From NCBI GenBank assembly GCA_016929595.1, contig JAFGIN010000059.1, positions 1-34,409 of the forward strand: DNA of 34,409 bases, in the 5' to 3' direction. A model generated the notes under the pieces. That model saw only the letters and a list, made by a program, of their open reading frames with translations. It did not search any database and had not been told where the DNA came from. Positions 1 through 8,428 of the stretch are shown one piece after another. Positions within the stretch are counted from its first letter, which is position 1. Each line of letters begins with the position of its first letter. The stretch comes from Chitinispirillaceae bacterium (GTDB taxonomy: Bacteria; Fibrobacterota; Chitinivibrionia; Chitinivibrionales; Chitinispirillaceae). The position numbers were made by a program, and so were the translations under genes.

Positions 1-119
1 AAGGTGAAAGGTGAAAGGTGAAAGGTGAAAGGTGAAAGGTGAAAGGTGAAAGGTGAAAGGTGAAAGGTGAAAGGTGAAAGGTGAAACGCGAAAGGTGAAA
101 CGCGAAAGGTGAAACGCGA
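1..119. repeat. 7-bp tandem repeat array (17 units)
   Basis: Seventeen contiguous heptamers. Units 1-12 (1-84) are identical AAGGTGA; units 13-17 (85-119) alternate AACGCGA and AAGGTGA. The array begins at the window edge, so its true length is unknown. The 7-bp period is not a multiple of three, so a repeat-encoded peptide is unlikely. It lies about 200 bp upstream of the first gene. A slippage-prone array is the simplest reading. Confidence 0.95.
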
Positions 120-324
120 AAATTTCAATTCGGAGTACTTGAAAAGGATGTATTGTTTACAAAAAATACTTTCAATTTTCATATCCTCCTCACTCCTTAC
201 TCCTCTATACTCCTTGGAGCTGCAGACCATTACAATTTTCCAGAAAAATAAAATGTACAGTGACAAAAAATCTCATTGCGACGTCAGGTACATAGGGTAT
301 TTTATCAAAAAGGAACATTTAAGA
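120..324. other. non-coding leader upstream of the AraC-type gene
   Basis: A reading frame is open from a GTG inside the repeat array through this stretch, but its translation looks non-coding and precedes a better start with a signal sequence at 325. A pyrimidine-rich segment around 185-220 repeats ACTCCT-like words. An AAGGA at about 311-315 is a reasonable ribosome binding site for the ATG at 325. I see no clear promoter. Confidence 0.5.
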
Positions 325-1845
325 ATGGTTAAATACGCAAGCATGTCAGTTCTTTTTATCATTGCGATAAGTTTTGCAACAGAAGATTTTGATTCTGTTC
401 GTCTCTCTCTGAAGTTGCTGGAGAAAGCAGAAACAAAGAAGGACAGTGTTACAGCGGTAACGAAAGTGATCATAGCTGATAGTGCAGGCTTTATGAAACC
501 TCCTGTTCTTACAGTTCTTAAAAGCAGCTCTGTTAGCCTGGAGATAAAACCTTCACTTACTGTTGATTCGGTAATGGCAGTTGTACGGTATGGAGGTGCA
601 ATGGTAGATACCGTCGGAACAAAATCCCGATCACCTTATGAGTTTAACTGGGATTGTTCAGATGTTTCAGATCAGGACCAGATTCATCTTCAATTCGGGT
701 ATACATTGTTCGCTGATTCATTTCATACAATTGTCTCTCCACCCTTACCTCACCGGTGGATGCTTATGCGGGAAACAAGGAAAAGTCGCAAAGTACTCCA
801 TGCACATCAGATAACAAGGCCGGATACGATCTGCGTTGATGGAAACCTTGATGACTGGAAAGGGATTCGAAAAACAAGGCTGGGTAATGCAGGAAATGCC
901 AGAATTTGCTGGACTATAGGGAAAGTGTACGTTGCAGCATTTGTAAAAGATGCCTCAGTGTGCCCCTCCGATTATCTTGAACTGCACTTTGATATGTACA
1001 ATGATAAGAGCGATTTTGCGGGGAAGAATCATCGCAGCATTCGGTTTGGTCCCCGCAGTAGAGCACTTTGCTTTACGGTGGAACTGAATGATTCAGGCTT
1101 TACGCCGGCAGATAGTGTAACCTTGCTTATAAAAGAGCAGATGGAGTGGCGTGCTGTGGTGAAAGAGGATGGATACATCATTGAAGCTGCAATTCCTTTT
1201 TTCACTCTTTCCGATCTTATGTATCCATCAATGAAATCAGGTTTCGATCTGACTGTTGTCGATGTTACTCACAACAGGGACACCGTATTCTATTCCTGGG
1301 GGGGGAACAAAGATCTTTTCTGCAGGTACACTCCTTCCCGATGGGGAACGCTTAGGCTTCATCAGGCAATGGTATCACTTCATTATATTATGCTCTTCAG
1401 CGCTCTATTTTTTGTTGTTGTGATATGCTCGATTATCGCATGGCTTTTGTACAGGCATTATATCGACAGCAGGATCGATGATATTGAGGAGAGAAGGTAT
1501 TCCGAGACCATGGAGAAAATAGTAACCTGCATAAAAGAGAATCTGTCTGATCCGGATCTCTGTTCATCGGTAATTGCCGAATTACTCTCCCTGGACAGGG
1601 AATCTGTCGAACAAACGGTTACAATGGAAGCTACCTGCAGTGTCGATTATCTCATTTTAAAAGAGCGTATTAATTGTTCAAAAAAGCTTCTTTCTGTCGA
1701 GACGTATGTGATTGAAACGATTGTTAAAACGGCAGGTTTCAGGGATAATGAGGCATTTGAAAGGGCTTTTAAAGAGATTACCCGGACTACTCCGGAAAAA
1801 TATTATGAACGGAAGAGGCTTGATGCACTTGAGGAGCAGAATTGA
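325..1845 (+). CDS. Membrane-anchored AraC-family regulator with CBM9-like sensor domain
   Basis: A predicted one-component transmembrane regulator of 506 residues from ATG 325. That start follows AAGGA and opens with a hydrophobic signal/anchor (residues 1-17). Residues about 30-160 look like an Ig-like beta region. Residues about 165-345 resemble a CBM9/DOMON-type carbohydrate-binding module, beginning with ICVDGNLDDW around 168-177. A strong transmembrane helix covers 354-380. Residues 393-500 form an AraC-type double helix-turn-helix with the typical ending GFRDNEAFERAFKEITRTTP. The inferred topology is an outside sensor and a cytoplasmic DNA-binding domain. The gene lies 146 bp upstream of a GH8 glucanase on the same strand, so control of that enzyme is plausible but unproven. 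The AraC assignment is firmer than the CBM9 one. Confidence 0.8.
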   Translation: MVKYASMSVLFIIAISFATEDFDSVRLSLKLLEKAETKKDSVTAVTKVIIADSAGFMKPPVLTVLKSSSVSLEIKPSLTVDSVMAVVRYGGAMVDTVGTKSRSPYEFNWDCSDVSDQDQIHLQFGYTLFADSFHTIVSPPLPHRWMLMRETRKSRKVLHAHQITRPDTICVDGNLDDWKGIRKTRLGNAGNARICWTIGKVYVAAFVKDASVCPSDYLELHFDMYNDKSDFAGKNHRSIRFGPRSRALCFTVELNDSGFTPADSVTLLIKEQMEWRAVVKEDGYIIEAAIPFFTLSDLMYPSMKSGFDLTVVDVTHNRDTVFYSWGGNKDLFCRYTPSRWGTLRLHQAMVSLHYIMLFSALFFVVVICSIIAWLLYRHYIDSRIDDIEERRYSETMEKIVTCIKENLSDPDLCSSVIAELLSLDRESVEQTVTMEATCSVDYLILKERINCSKKLLSVETYVIETIVKTAGFRDNEAFERAFKEITRTTPEKYYERKRLDALEEQN

Positions 1846-1879
1846 AATCGAAAGTCTAATCTGAGCGATCTGTTTTTGA

Positions 1880-1933
1880 GTTTCAAAAATAAAAAAGTTT
1901 CAAATTTCATTATAAAAATTCGTATTTTTATAA
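1880..1933 (+). promoter_or_regulatory. Candidate regulatory region of the GH8 gene (direct repeats plus hairpin)
   Basis: Two direct copies of GTTTCAAA start at 1880 and 1897, 17 bp apart. They are followed by a perfect inverted repeat, TTATAAAAAT (1910-1919) and ATTTTTATAA (1924-1933), with loop TCGT. A weak sigma70-like pair, TTCATT (1906-1911) and TATAAA (1929-1934), spaced 17 bp, overlaps it. The GH8 start is 58 bp further on. Direct repeats are common AraC-type binding sites, but no binding is shown; the hairpin could also end transcription from the upstream gene. Confidence 0.3.
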
Positions 1934-1991
1934 ACCATTCAATCATCTATGCACATTTCATATCGGCTTCTTATTCCTGGGGGGGAATAAT

Positions 1992-3398
1992 ATGATGAAA
2001 AAACAGCGGTTGATTTTATTTGTCTTGATTGCACTTCTTTGGGCTGGAGAATCATTCAGTCAGAATCCTAAATACCCATATCCTCTGAATATCAAATATC
2101 GATATGGCTTTCTTCCGGCAAACATAAAGCCAGCTCTGGACAGATGGTATAAAAATTACAAGGCAAACAAACTCCTGCTCGATTGTAGTGGAGGGCTGAG
2201 AACCACTTCCGATGTAGATGGTCAAACGTTAGTTGAATCGATGGGATGGGCGATGATTATCGCGGCATATATGGGTGACAAGGTATCATTTGATGGATTA
2301 TACAGATATTACAAAAGCAAAATTCAGGGACATGGCATGATGGCCTGGAAAACAACATGTAATGGCGTAGTTGATGGTGGCAGTGCAAGTGATGGAGATC
2401 TTGATGTCGCTTTTTCGCTGCTTGTGGCAACATGGCAGTGGGGGGACAGCTATAAGTCTGAAGCGAATAAGGCAATTTCAACTGTCAAAAAACTGATCAT
2501 TGACTGTGGCGGCACATCGGTTATTGCAGGTGGCATGTACAGTAACAACAATGTTTACGGCGGCTGCCAGGAGACTGATATTTCATATTACTCACCTGCA
2601 TTTTTCAGGTGCTTTGCAGATTTTACAGGGGATAATACCTGGAAAAAACTTGCTGATGATACCTATACTGTCCTGAATAATGGGGCAAATAAGTCAACTG
2701 GACTTGTGCCTGACTGGCAGGCGCTCTCCGGTGGTCCGGCAGCAAACGGAAGAAAACATACGTACTCATTTGATGCGTCACGTGTTCCCTGGCGAATCGC
2801 GCTCGATTACCTCTGGAACGGTAATGAAAAGGCAAAAACCTGGTGTACAACAATCTCAAACTGGGCAAACAAAACTGGTCCTAAAAATATCAAGGACGGG
2901 TATAATCTTGATGGCTCAGTATTCGGCACTAACCACAATATGTCTTTTGTCGGAGGATTTGCAGTTGCCGCAATGTGCAACAATCAGACTGTTGCGGACG
3001 CGTTTGGTTCTGAAGTGTCAAAAATGAATTTCGACAAATTCTGGTATCATGGATTCCTCGGTAACTGTTATATGCTTGCGATGAGCGGAAATATGTGGCA
3101 GATTAAAGACACTGGTCTTGCCGTAAAAGTAGCTGTAAACAGCAGGCAGTCTGCTCTCAGGAGTGCTCCGATAGCGGTTGCACTACATAAAAATCGTCAG
3201 ATCGAACTATCCGGCGCTCTGGAAGGGTGTGAAGTTTTCCTTACAACACTTCAGGGAAGAGTGGCTGTAAAGAATGTTGTCACTGCAGGAGAGAAACATC
3301 TTATCGATATATCATCATTGCGTAGTGGCTGTTATATGCTCTCCATTTATGATATACACGATAAAATAAGTCTGCAACAGGTTATTTCGATTTACTGA
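1992..3398 (+). CDS. Secreted glycoside hydrolase family 8 (endoglucanase-like) with sorting-type tail
   Basis: A 468-residue secreted hydrolase of the GH8 clan (endo-beta-1,4-glucanase, lichenase, chitosanase or xylanase). Residues 1-23 are a signal peptide with likely cleavage after SFS. E82, in the motif VESMGWAM, fits the family's general acid. Residues 132-146 (ASDGDLDVAFSLLVA) match the GH8 signature with its conserved aspartates. The (alpha/alpha)6 domain extends to about residue 375. The last 70 residues form a small beta domain ending DISSLRSGCYMLSIYD, which resembles type IX (type A) sorting tails and suggests surface display or secretion. A G-rich run precedes the tandem ATG start. 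Substrate cannot be decided from sequence alone. Confidence 0.92.
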   Translation: MMKKQRLILFVLIALLWAGESFSQNPKYPYPLNIKYRYGFLPANIKPALDRWYKNYKANKLLLDCSGGLRTTSDVDGQTLVESMGWAMIIAAYMGDKVSFDGLYRYYKSKIQGHGMMAWKTTCNGVVDGGSASDGDLDVAFSLLVATWQWGDSYKSEANKAISTVKKLIIDCGGTSVIAGGMYSNNNVYGGCQETDISYYSPAFFRCFADFTGDNTWKKLADDTYTVLNNGANKSTGLVPDWQALSGGPAANGRKHTYSFDASRVPWRIALDYLWNGNEKAKTWCTTISNWANKTGPKNIKDGYNLDGSVFGTNHNMSFVGGFAVAAMCNNQTVADAFGSEVSKMNFDKFWYHGFLGNCYMLAMSGNMWQIKDTGLAVKVAVNSRQSALRSAPIAVALHKNRQIELSGALEGCEVFLTTLQGRVAVKNVVTAGEKHLIDISSLRSGCYMLSIYDIHDKISLQQVISIY

Positions 3399-3456
3399 GT
3401 ACCATCCCTGTGAGCGACTCTCTGAAAACAAATGTTACTGAAGTCGCTATTGCAGA

Positions 3457-4848
3457 CTACCTCAATACAGTCAGTTTCATCGTAGAACGAAATGTGCCTG
3501 CAATGAGGCTGACAGCGTAGGAACCGGCCGGGACCATACTCCCATCAGATTTCGCACCATCCCACATCATTGATAATGTGCCCGCTCTGTTGGCAATCTC
3601 CCGAACCAGCCTGCCGCGCAAATCGGTAATGCGTACTTTAATGTCCATTTTAGAGCCTTTAGGCAGGGCAAACTTAAGAGTTGACATTTTCATTGTGGTA
3701 CCCGTAAGAGTAAATGAAAAAGTATCTGAGGGGGTAACGGTAGTAACTTTTTGAACCGAAACGGTTTCCGGAGTCATCTCAACCCATACCGGATCTGTTT
3801 CTTTGTAGCCAAAGCTGGTAAGAAATTTGGGAATAACTTCAGTTTCATGGTTGGTTACGTTCATAATTTCTTCACGGATTTTTTTCACGCAACAGTAATC
3901 CACTGCACCGGCAAATGTTCCCATGACTATCCGGTCCGGTTTATGAGTGATCGCGGTGTCTGGTCCCTTTTTGGCTGCCCATATACTGTCGATGATACAA
4001 AGTTGCTGCCTGACAGGATTGCCTCCAACAGTAGCAGCAATTTTATTGATATTGATAAGTCCGTTGGTTGAATGCAGATGCATTGCCATACCACTACTCT
4101 GAAGAAATGTGCCGAAATGATTTTTCAGGCACAGGGTAGTTTTCCCTATATTGAAATTGCTGTCATGTCCTTTGTTTACTGCGATGTTAACAATAATATC
4201 GGTTACTCCATCGACAAGATCCTTTGGGGCGTATCCGCTGGAAATATCAGGGATGCTTATTGATGCTCTCCCACCGAGGGAATCGTACTTGTTACTCATC
4301 GTGCCCCGTATTTTTGTATCATCAGTTAGACTGGTAACAGACTGAAAATCTTTCCAGTTTCCACCCTGCCCATCAAACAGGACAATGTTTTTTGGCTGTA
4401 CACCAAATCCAATCAGCACATCGACTATTTTTTTTACAATGGCAGCACGAGCCTGCATTTTGTTCGAAACCGTATTGATCTTTACCATTACCTTGGTATC
4501 AGCCCAGGCTTTGCTGGATCTGAAAATAGTTTTCCACGCATCATCAGCAGTCGTTTTATTACTTAGTGCCATCGCCATTTTGTCAAGATTTTCATAAACA
4601 CGTTTCTCATCGGCTATTTTATTCTGAGCGCTGAATGAATCTGCATTGGATTTATTGTACATCAGAGGGTCATGCATACAGATCACGCGCATATTATCGA
4701 TATCAGGATTGATCGGCATTTTATCGGTCCAGACAAAACCATTCGCAGGGGCTGAAGCAAGAATTGATTGGGCTCCAGGTACGGTAACTGAAAGGCCTGC
4801 AGCTCCAGCGACGGAAGTTTTTAGAAACGAACGCCGATCGATCGACAT
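3457..4848 (-). CDS. Tat-exported DUF362 protein with FlgD-like C-terminal domain
   Basis: 463 residues from ATG 4848, chosen because AAAGGAGAT lies just upstream and the protein then starts with a clean twin-arginine signal (RRSFLK at residues 5-10, then a hydrophobic stretch). An in-frame ATG ten codons earlier is less likely. The central 300 residues look like DUF362, with VMVKINT, VLFDGQGG and TLCLKNHFGT segments. Members of this family have no assigned biochemical function. Residues about 390-463 form a FlgD-type Ig fold (VRITDLRGRLVREI, then WDGAKSDGSMVPAGSY), as found on secreted proteins with sorting tails. I see no ferredoxin-type cysteine cluster. It is convergent with the GH8 gene, 58 bp away. 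Folded export to the periplasm or surface is inferred. Confidence 0.82.
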   Translation of the reverse strand: MSIDRRSFLKTSVAGAAGLSVTVPGAQSILASAPANGFVWTDKMPINPDIDNMRVICMHDPLMYNKSNADSFSAQNKIADEKRVYENLDKMAMALSNKTTADDAWKTIFRSSKAWADTKVMVKINTVSNKMQARAAIVKKIVDVLIGFGVQPKNIVLFDGQGGNWKDFQSVTSLTDDTKIRGTMSNKYDSLGGRASISIPDISSGYAPKDLVDGVTDIIVNIAVNKGHDSNFNIGKTTLCLKNHFGTFLQSSGMAMHLHSTNGLININKIAATVGGNPVRQQLCIIDSIWAAKKGPDTAITHKPDRIVMGTFAGAVDYCCVKKIREEIMNVTNHETEVIPKFLTSFGYKETDPVWVEMTPETVSVQKVTTVTPSDTFSFTLTGTTMKMSTLKFALPKGSKMDIKVRITDLRGRLVREIANRAGTLSMMWDGAKSDGSMVPAGSYAVSLIAGTFRSTMKLTVLR

Positions 4849-4957
4849 AGTATCTCCTTTGAGTTTTTTACAAGACAATGAACTGGAAAACCAACATTCC
4901 CTTAATGTAGTCGATTATTCTTAAAAAAGTGTTCAAAAAAAGTGATATATAATCACA

Positions 4958-6070
4958 TCAATGATTTTTTATAAACAGGCACTGTTCAAGTTCGGTAATG
5001 CGTTCGTTGATCTCAAAACGTTCACGTACCGATTTTGCAGCGGCTTCACCCATCTTTTTGCGTAACAGAGGATCTTTGATTAAAGTAATAGTTTTGTCGG
5101 CAAACATTTCAAGATCCTGACAATCAGTAAGAAAACCGGTGATGTCAGAGGTTACGATTTCCGGGTTGCTTGTTGCATTGAAAGCCACGACCGGTTTACC
5201 TGCAATCATCGCCTCAACAAGGGCAAAACCAAAGCCTTCCCATAATGAGGTGAAAAGAAATATGTCAATTGAATTCATGAATCCGGGTATATCTTCGATA
5301 AAACCGGTAAAAACCACTTCCTGTTGTAATCCATATTCATCTCGTAATGATTCCAGTTTTGACTGAAGTTCTCCTGTGCCTGCAACGAATAGGGTAAACT
5401 CTATTCCCCTTTTTTTGAGTATCGATGCGATCCGGATAAGATACACCTGCCCTTTCTGGGCTGTGAGTCTTCCTGCATTTCCAAGGATAATACCACGACC
5501 TTTTTCACGGATGACAGGCAGTCTTTCAGACACATCTGTATCAGAAATCGTTACATCGATCCCGTGATAAATTACATGGACTTTTTTTCCATTGACATAT
5601 TTTCCAAGGCGTTTGAGTGTGTTTCTCTTTGTGTCTTGGGAATTAAGAATAATATGAGTAAGAAATGATTTAAAAATGAGAATATTCAACAGGTCTGCTT
5701 TGACTGGAGATGCAAGACCTCTGAGGTACACTATATTTTTAACTCCTGCAAGTTTTGCCGAAATACTTCCAAGTTTAAGGTCCTGTGATGCCGAAAATAT
5801 GACGGTGTCAATGTTGTGCCTTTTGTAAAATAGTAAACATTGTATGATTTTGAAAGGGTTGAAGAATGAAAGATTACTTACCGAAACAGGGTAGGAAAAA
5901 AAGCCCTCAGCAATAGCTTTTTTAGAAAGAGGCGAACCTTTCCTGGATGCAATAACAACCTTGTAGTCTCTTTTTCTGAAATGTATAGCGTTTTCCAGAT
6001 GAAGCTTTTCGCCGCCACCCCAGAATTTGACACTGTTAAAAAAACAGATGGTACACTTATTTTCTTGCAT
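4958..6070 (-). CDS. Glycosyltransferase family 4 (GT-B)
   Basis: A 370-residue cytoplasmic GT-B glycosyltransferase, probably adding a sugar from a nucleotide-sugar donor to a lipid-linked glycan. The N-terminal acceptor domain has the early glycine-rich FWGGGEKLHLENA segment (residues 16-28). The C-terminal domain has GNAGRLTAQKG (197-207), which fits the phosphate-binding Arg/Lys of the family. It also has the EX7E motif, with E278 and E286 in EGFGFALVE. Length is normal. No strong ribosome binding site precedes ATG 6070. It is the last gene of a same-strand envelope block that includes a polyprenyl glycosylphosphotransferase, so a role in exopolysaccharide or O-antigen assembly is likely; the sugar is unknown. 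Confidence 0.9.
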   Translation of the reverse strand: MQENKCTICFFNSVKFWGGGEKLHLENAIHFRKRDYKVVIASRKGSPLSKKAIAEGFFSYPVSVSNLSFFNPFKIIQCLLFYKRHNIDTVIFSASQDLKLGSISAKLAGVKNIVYLRGLASPVKADLLNILIFKSFLTHIILNSQDTKRNTLKRLGKYVNGKKVHVIYHGIDVTISDTDVSERLPVIREKGRGIILGNAGRLTAQKGQVYLIRIASILKKRGIEFTLFVAGTGELQSKLESLRDEYGLQQEVVFTGFIEDIPGFMNSIDIFLFTSLWEGFGFALVEAMIAGKPVVAFNATSNPEIVTSDITGFLTDCQDLEMFADKTITLIKDPLLRKKMGEAAAKSVRERFEINERITELEQCLFIKNH

Positions 6071-6147
6071 ATATTGATTCGATCGAGTATGGTCATTTTA
6101 CTTTACGCAGATAATATAGAACCATGGCTTCAATTCGTGCAACTGTT

Positions 6148-6876
6148 TTAGTCGGATTGCCTTAAATAACTCAAAAGTAATGATCTCAATCCGGTGTTTC
6201 CCTCAAAGGAGAGATACTTGAAATGAAGAGTATCTAAAAGTTCGGATACCTCCTCCTGCGTATCAAGGAGGTACGTGGGAATATCATCTTCGTTTATATA
6301 TTCAGGCTCACACCGGGAGGGGTCAGAAAAACTGAAATAAATGCGGCAGGTGATCGGGCGGACAGGGTATATAGAACATCTTCCATTGTTGTCAAGAAGC
6401 GGGCACGGTCGTTTAAATTGATAGAAAACAGCTAACAGAAGGTCTGTCTGATCGAGCTGATCATCAGGAGTCTGGGACACATCGGGATGAGACAGCATTG
6501 TTTTTTCAAGGTGTTCCAGTTGCTGCAGATCTTTTTCACATGTTTTAATAATTTCAGGAATACGTTCAGGAATGTTCTTTAAAATATAATCATAGATGAT
6601 TGCAGCTTCGAAAGAATTGACATCCTCTACCCAGTGATTACAGCAGCAGCAACAACCGCTTCTGCAGGTAACAGTCATCTGGTTATGTTCGAGTATGGCA
6701 GCCTGGTACTGATCAAACAGTTTAAGACAGGACGAGAAAGGTACTCTGAATGAAGGGGCCAGGCAGTTATCGGATTTGAGTACAATAAGCTCCTTTAAAA
6801 GAGCGACCATCCTGGTATGGATTGCAACTCCCTTTGCGGGTACGGTTAACAACGGCTTATTATGAGGGCTGTCCAT
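6148..6876 (-). CDS. YkgJ-type cysteine-cluster protein
   Basis: A 242-residue soluble protein of the YkgJ family, thought to bind zinc or an iron-sulfur centre; no member has a well-established role. Cysteines lie at 71, a run at 75-79, and at 158, 167, 177 and 189. The second group sits in the typical CPLLDNNGRCSIYPVRPITC arrangement. Five cysteines in a row at 75-79 is more than the family's usual CxxCC. The start lies 8 bp after the stop of the upstream barrel gene and has no clear ribosome binding site, so translation is probably coupled. Confidence 0.8.
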   Translation of the reverse strand: MDSPHNKPLLTVPAKGVAIHTRMVALLKELIVLKSDNCLAPSFRVPFSSCLKLFDQYQAAILEHNQMTVTCRSGCCCCCNHWVEDVNSFEAAIIYDYILKNIPERIPEIIKTCEKDLQQLEHLEKTMLSHPDVSQTPDDQLDQTDLLLAVFYQFKRPCPLLDNNGRCSIYPVRPITCRIYFSFSDPSRCEPEYINEDDIPTYLLDTQEEVSELLDTLHFKYLSFEGNTGLRSLLLSYLRQSD

Positions 6877-6884
6877 TATAACTA

Positions 6885-8363
6885 TTACTTTTCAGGTAGT
6901 TTGACATAAAGATCACTGAAATGGACTGAAATTCCCGCCTGTATAATCGGATCGAAATTGTACTTTTCAGTTTTAATATTATTTTTGTTCTTTTTCCATG
7001 AACCACCGGCACTTATCCAACCGTCAACGTAGTCTCTGAAATACCCCCGGGCGTTAAGTGAAAAAGAGAACGTTTTTTCCTTAATGTCGGGCAGCGTATC
7101 AAATGGTAAGCCGGGAAAATGTGTGTGGTCGTTCCACTGGCTGTTGGGATTATTATTACCTTTTTCACTATATGAGACCCTGGCATCTGCAAGCCAGTAA
7201 TTACATCCGATAACCTGAGCACCCAGAGTGAATCGGGTCAGATCATTTTCGGGATATCCCAGACTTTTCCTAAGGTAAATATATCGCTCGCCATTGTTGG
7301 AGTTGTTATCTGGAACCGTATACATCCACTCTGACAACGTGGTAAATTCACTGTAGATCGTATGTTTCAGCTTAAATGCAAACGGATCATACCAGTAAGC
7401 ACCGCAATCTATACCCCAGTGCGCAGGCTCTTTGTCTGTTTCAATTTCGTTATCCACCTGAAAATCATCAAATGCAAGCTGTCCTTTGAGAGATACTTTT
7501 TTAGTAAAGGGGTGGACATCCCAGTTAAACGCAAGCATCAGATTCCCATCACCCTCCTGATTGGTATTGGTGACCGTATAAATTGAGAACGGGTTAACAT
7601 ATTGAAGGTCTGGAAATGACTTATCTCGTGTAAAAAGGACTGTTTCAGTTAATCCTGCCGTAACCCACTCACCGAACATAAGTGAAAGTGAATGGGCTGC
7701 AAAAAATCTGTTCCAGACTGTGCCGTTATCTGTATCCCAGTTTGTTTTTTGATGGGGAAAAGCGGCAACTAAATGACGGAATTCAAAAACTGATGAATGT
7801 ACCTGCCACTCAAGAGCATCGAATGTATAGGGATTTGTTGAAAGAACAAGACTCCTGTCCGGAAAGGGACCCCAGTTGCGGTTAAGTCTTCCAAGTCTGA
7901 AAAAGCCATATTTCCAATCTAATTGACAGTATGCCTCCTCAATCCGACCGTGGGCACCTCTCTGGCGGTGCCCTGGATAATAGGTATCAAATTCAAATCG
8001 GGAGTCTATATCAGCGGTTTGACGGATAGAAAGGTTGTAAAAACGGATTTCATTGAGCAGTTCGCCATGTAAAAAAGAATTTTCATATCCCGCAACAGCA
8101 GGTTCAAGATAACCGAACTGGAATGCCGGTTCAACAATCAGATGGTTACGATTTAATTGTGAGTCACTGAACCAGATAAGTGAATCGAAAACCGGAGCGG
8201 AACTTAAATCATCCCAGAACATGAGAGATGGAGAACTGGTGCGGACATAACCGCCTGTTGCTGCTGCAAAGAAGAAGGGCTTTCGCCAGTTATCATACTG
8301 CACTGCCAAAACTATTGACACAAGAATAAAAATGTAAGAAACGAACCTGAAATTTAACTTCAT
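6885..8363 (-). CDS. Outer-membrane beta-barrel, Wzi-like capsule assembly protein
   Basis: 492 residues with an N-terminal signal sequence (about 1-20), followed by alternating polar/aromatic strands typical of a beta-barrel. The segment FRLGRLNRNWGPFPDRSLVLS, found in the first half, resembles the Wzi family, whose members anchor capsular polysaccharide at the outer membrane. The protein ends in an amphipathic strand (GISVHFSDLYVKLPEK). It sits between a polyprenyl glycosylphosphotransferase and a YkgJ-type gene, on the same strand as a GT4 enzyme, which supports a polysaccharide-export role. A plain outer-membrane porin of unknown function is the alternative. Confidence 0.65.
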   Translation of the reverse strand: MKLNFRFVSYIFILVSIVLAVQYDNWRKPFFFAAATGGYVRTSSPSLMFWDDLSSAPVFDSLIWFSDSQLNRNHLIVEPAFQFGYLEPAVAGYENSFLHGELLNEIRFYNLSIRQTADIDSRFEFDTYYPGHRQRGAHGRIEEAYCQLDWKYGFFRLGRLNRNWGPFPDRSLVLSTNPYTFDALEWQVHSSVFEFRHLVAAFPHQKTNWDTDNGTVWNRFFAAHSLSLMFGEWVTAGLTETVLFTRDKSFPDLQYVNPFSIYTVTNTNQEGDGNLMLAFNWDVHPFTKKVSLKGQLAFDDFQVDNEIETDKEPAHWGIDCGAYWYDPFAFKLKHTIYSEFTTLSEWMYTVPDNNSNNGERYIYLRKSLGYPENDLTRFTLGAQVIGCNYWLADARVSYSEKGNNNPNSQWNDHTHFPGLPFDTLPDIKEKTFSFSLNARGYFRDYVDGWISAGGSWKKNKNNIKTEKYNFDPIIQAGISVHFSDLYVKLPEK

Positions 8364-8428
8364 AAATTCAAAAATCCGATATAGTTAAAGTGATGTTATT
8401 GTTCCGCACGAGTAATAGATCCGAAACT

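Noticed and set aside
1-119. CRISPR array
   Set aside because: Seven-base units are contiguous with no spacers and no cas genes are in the window.
109-324. N-terminal extension of the AraC-type gene starting at GTG 109 inside the heptamer array
   Set aside because: No ribosome binding site, low-quality translation, and it would bury the signal sequence that begins at 325 behind AAGGA.
2680-3027. Overlapping open frame inside the GH8 gene
   Set aside because: Shadow of the GH8 coding sequence in another frame, without its own ribosome binding site or recognisable protein features.
3413-3448. AGCGACT / AGTCGCT inverted repeat between the convergent GH8 and DUF362 genes
   Set aside because: Only 7 bp with a 22-base loop and no T-run; too weak to call a terminator.
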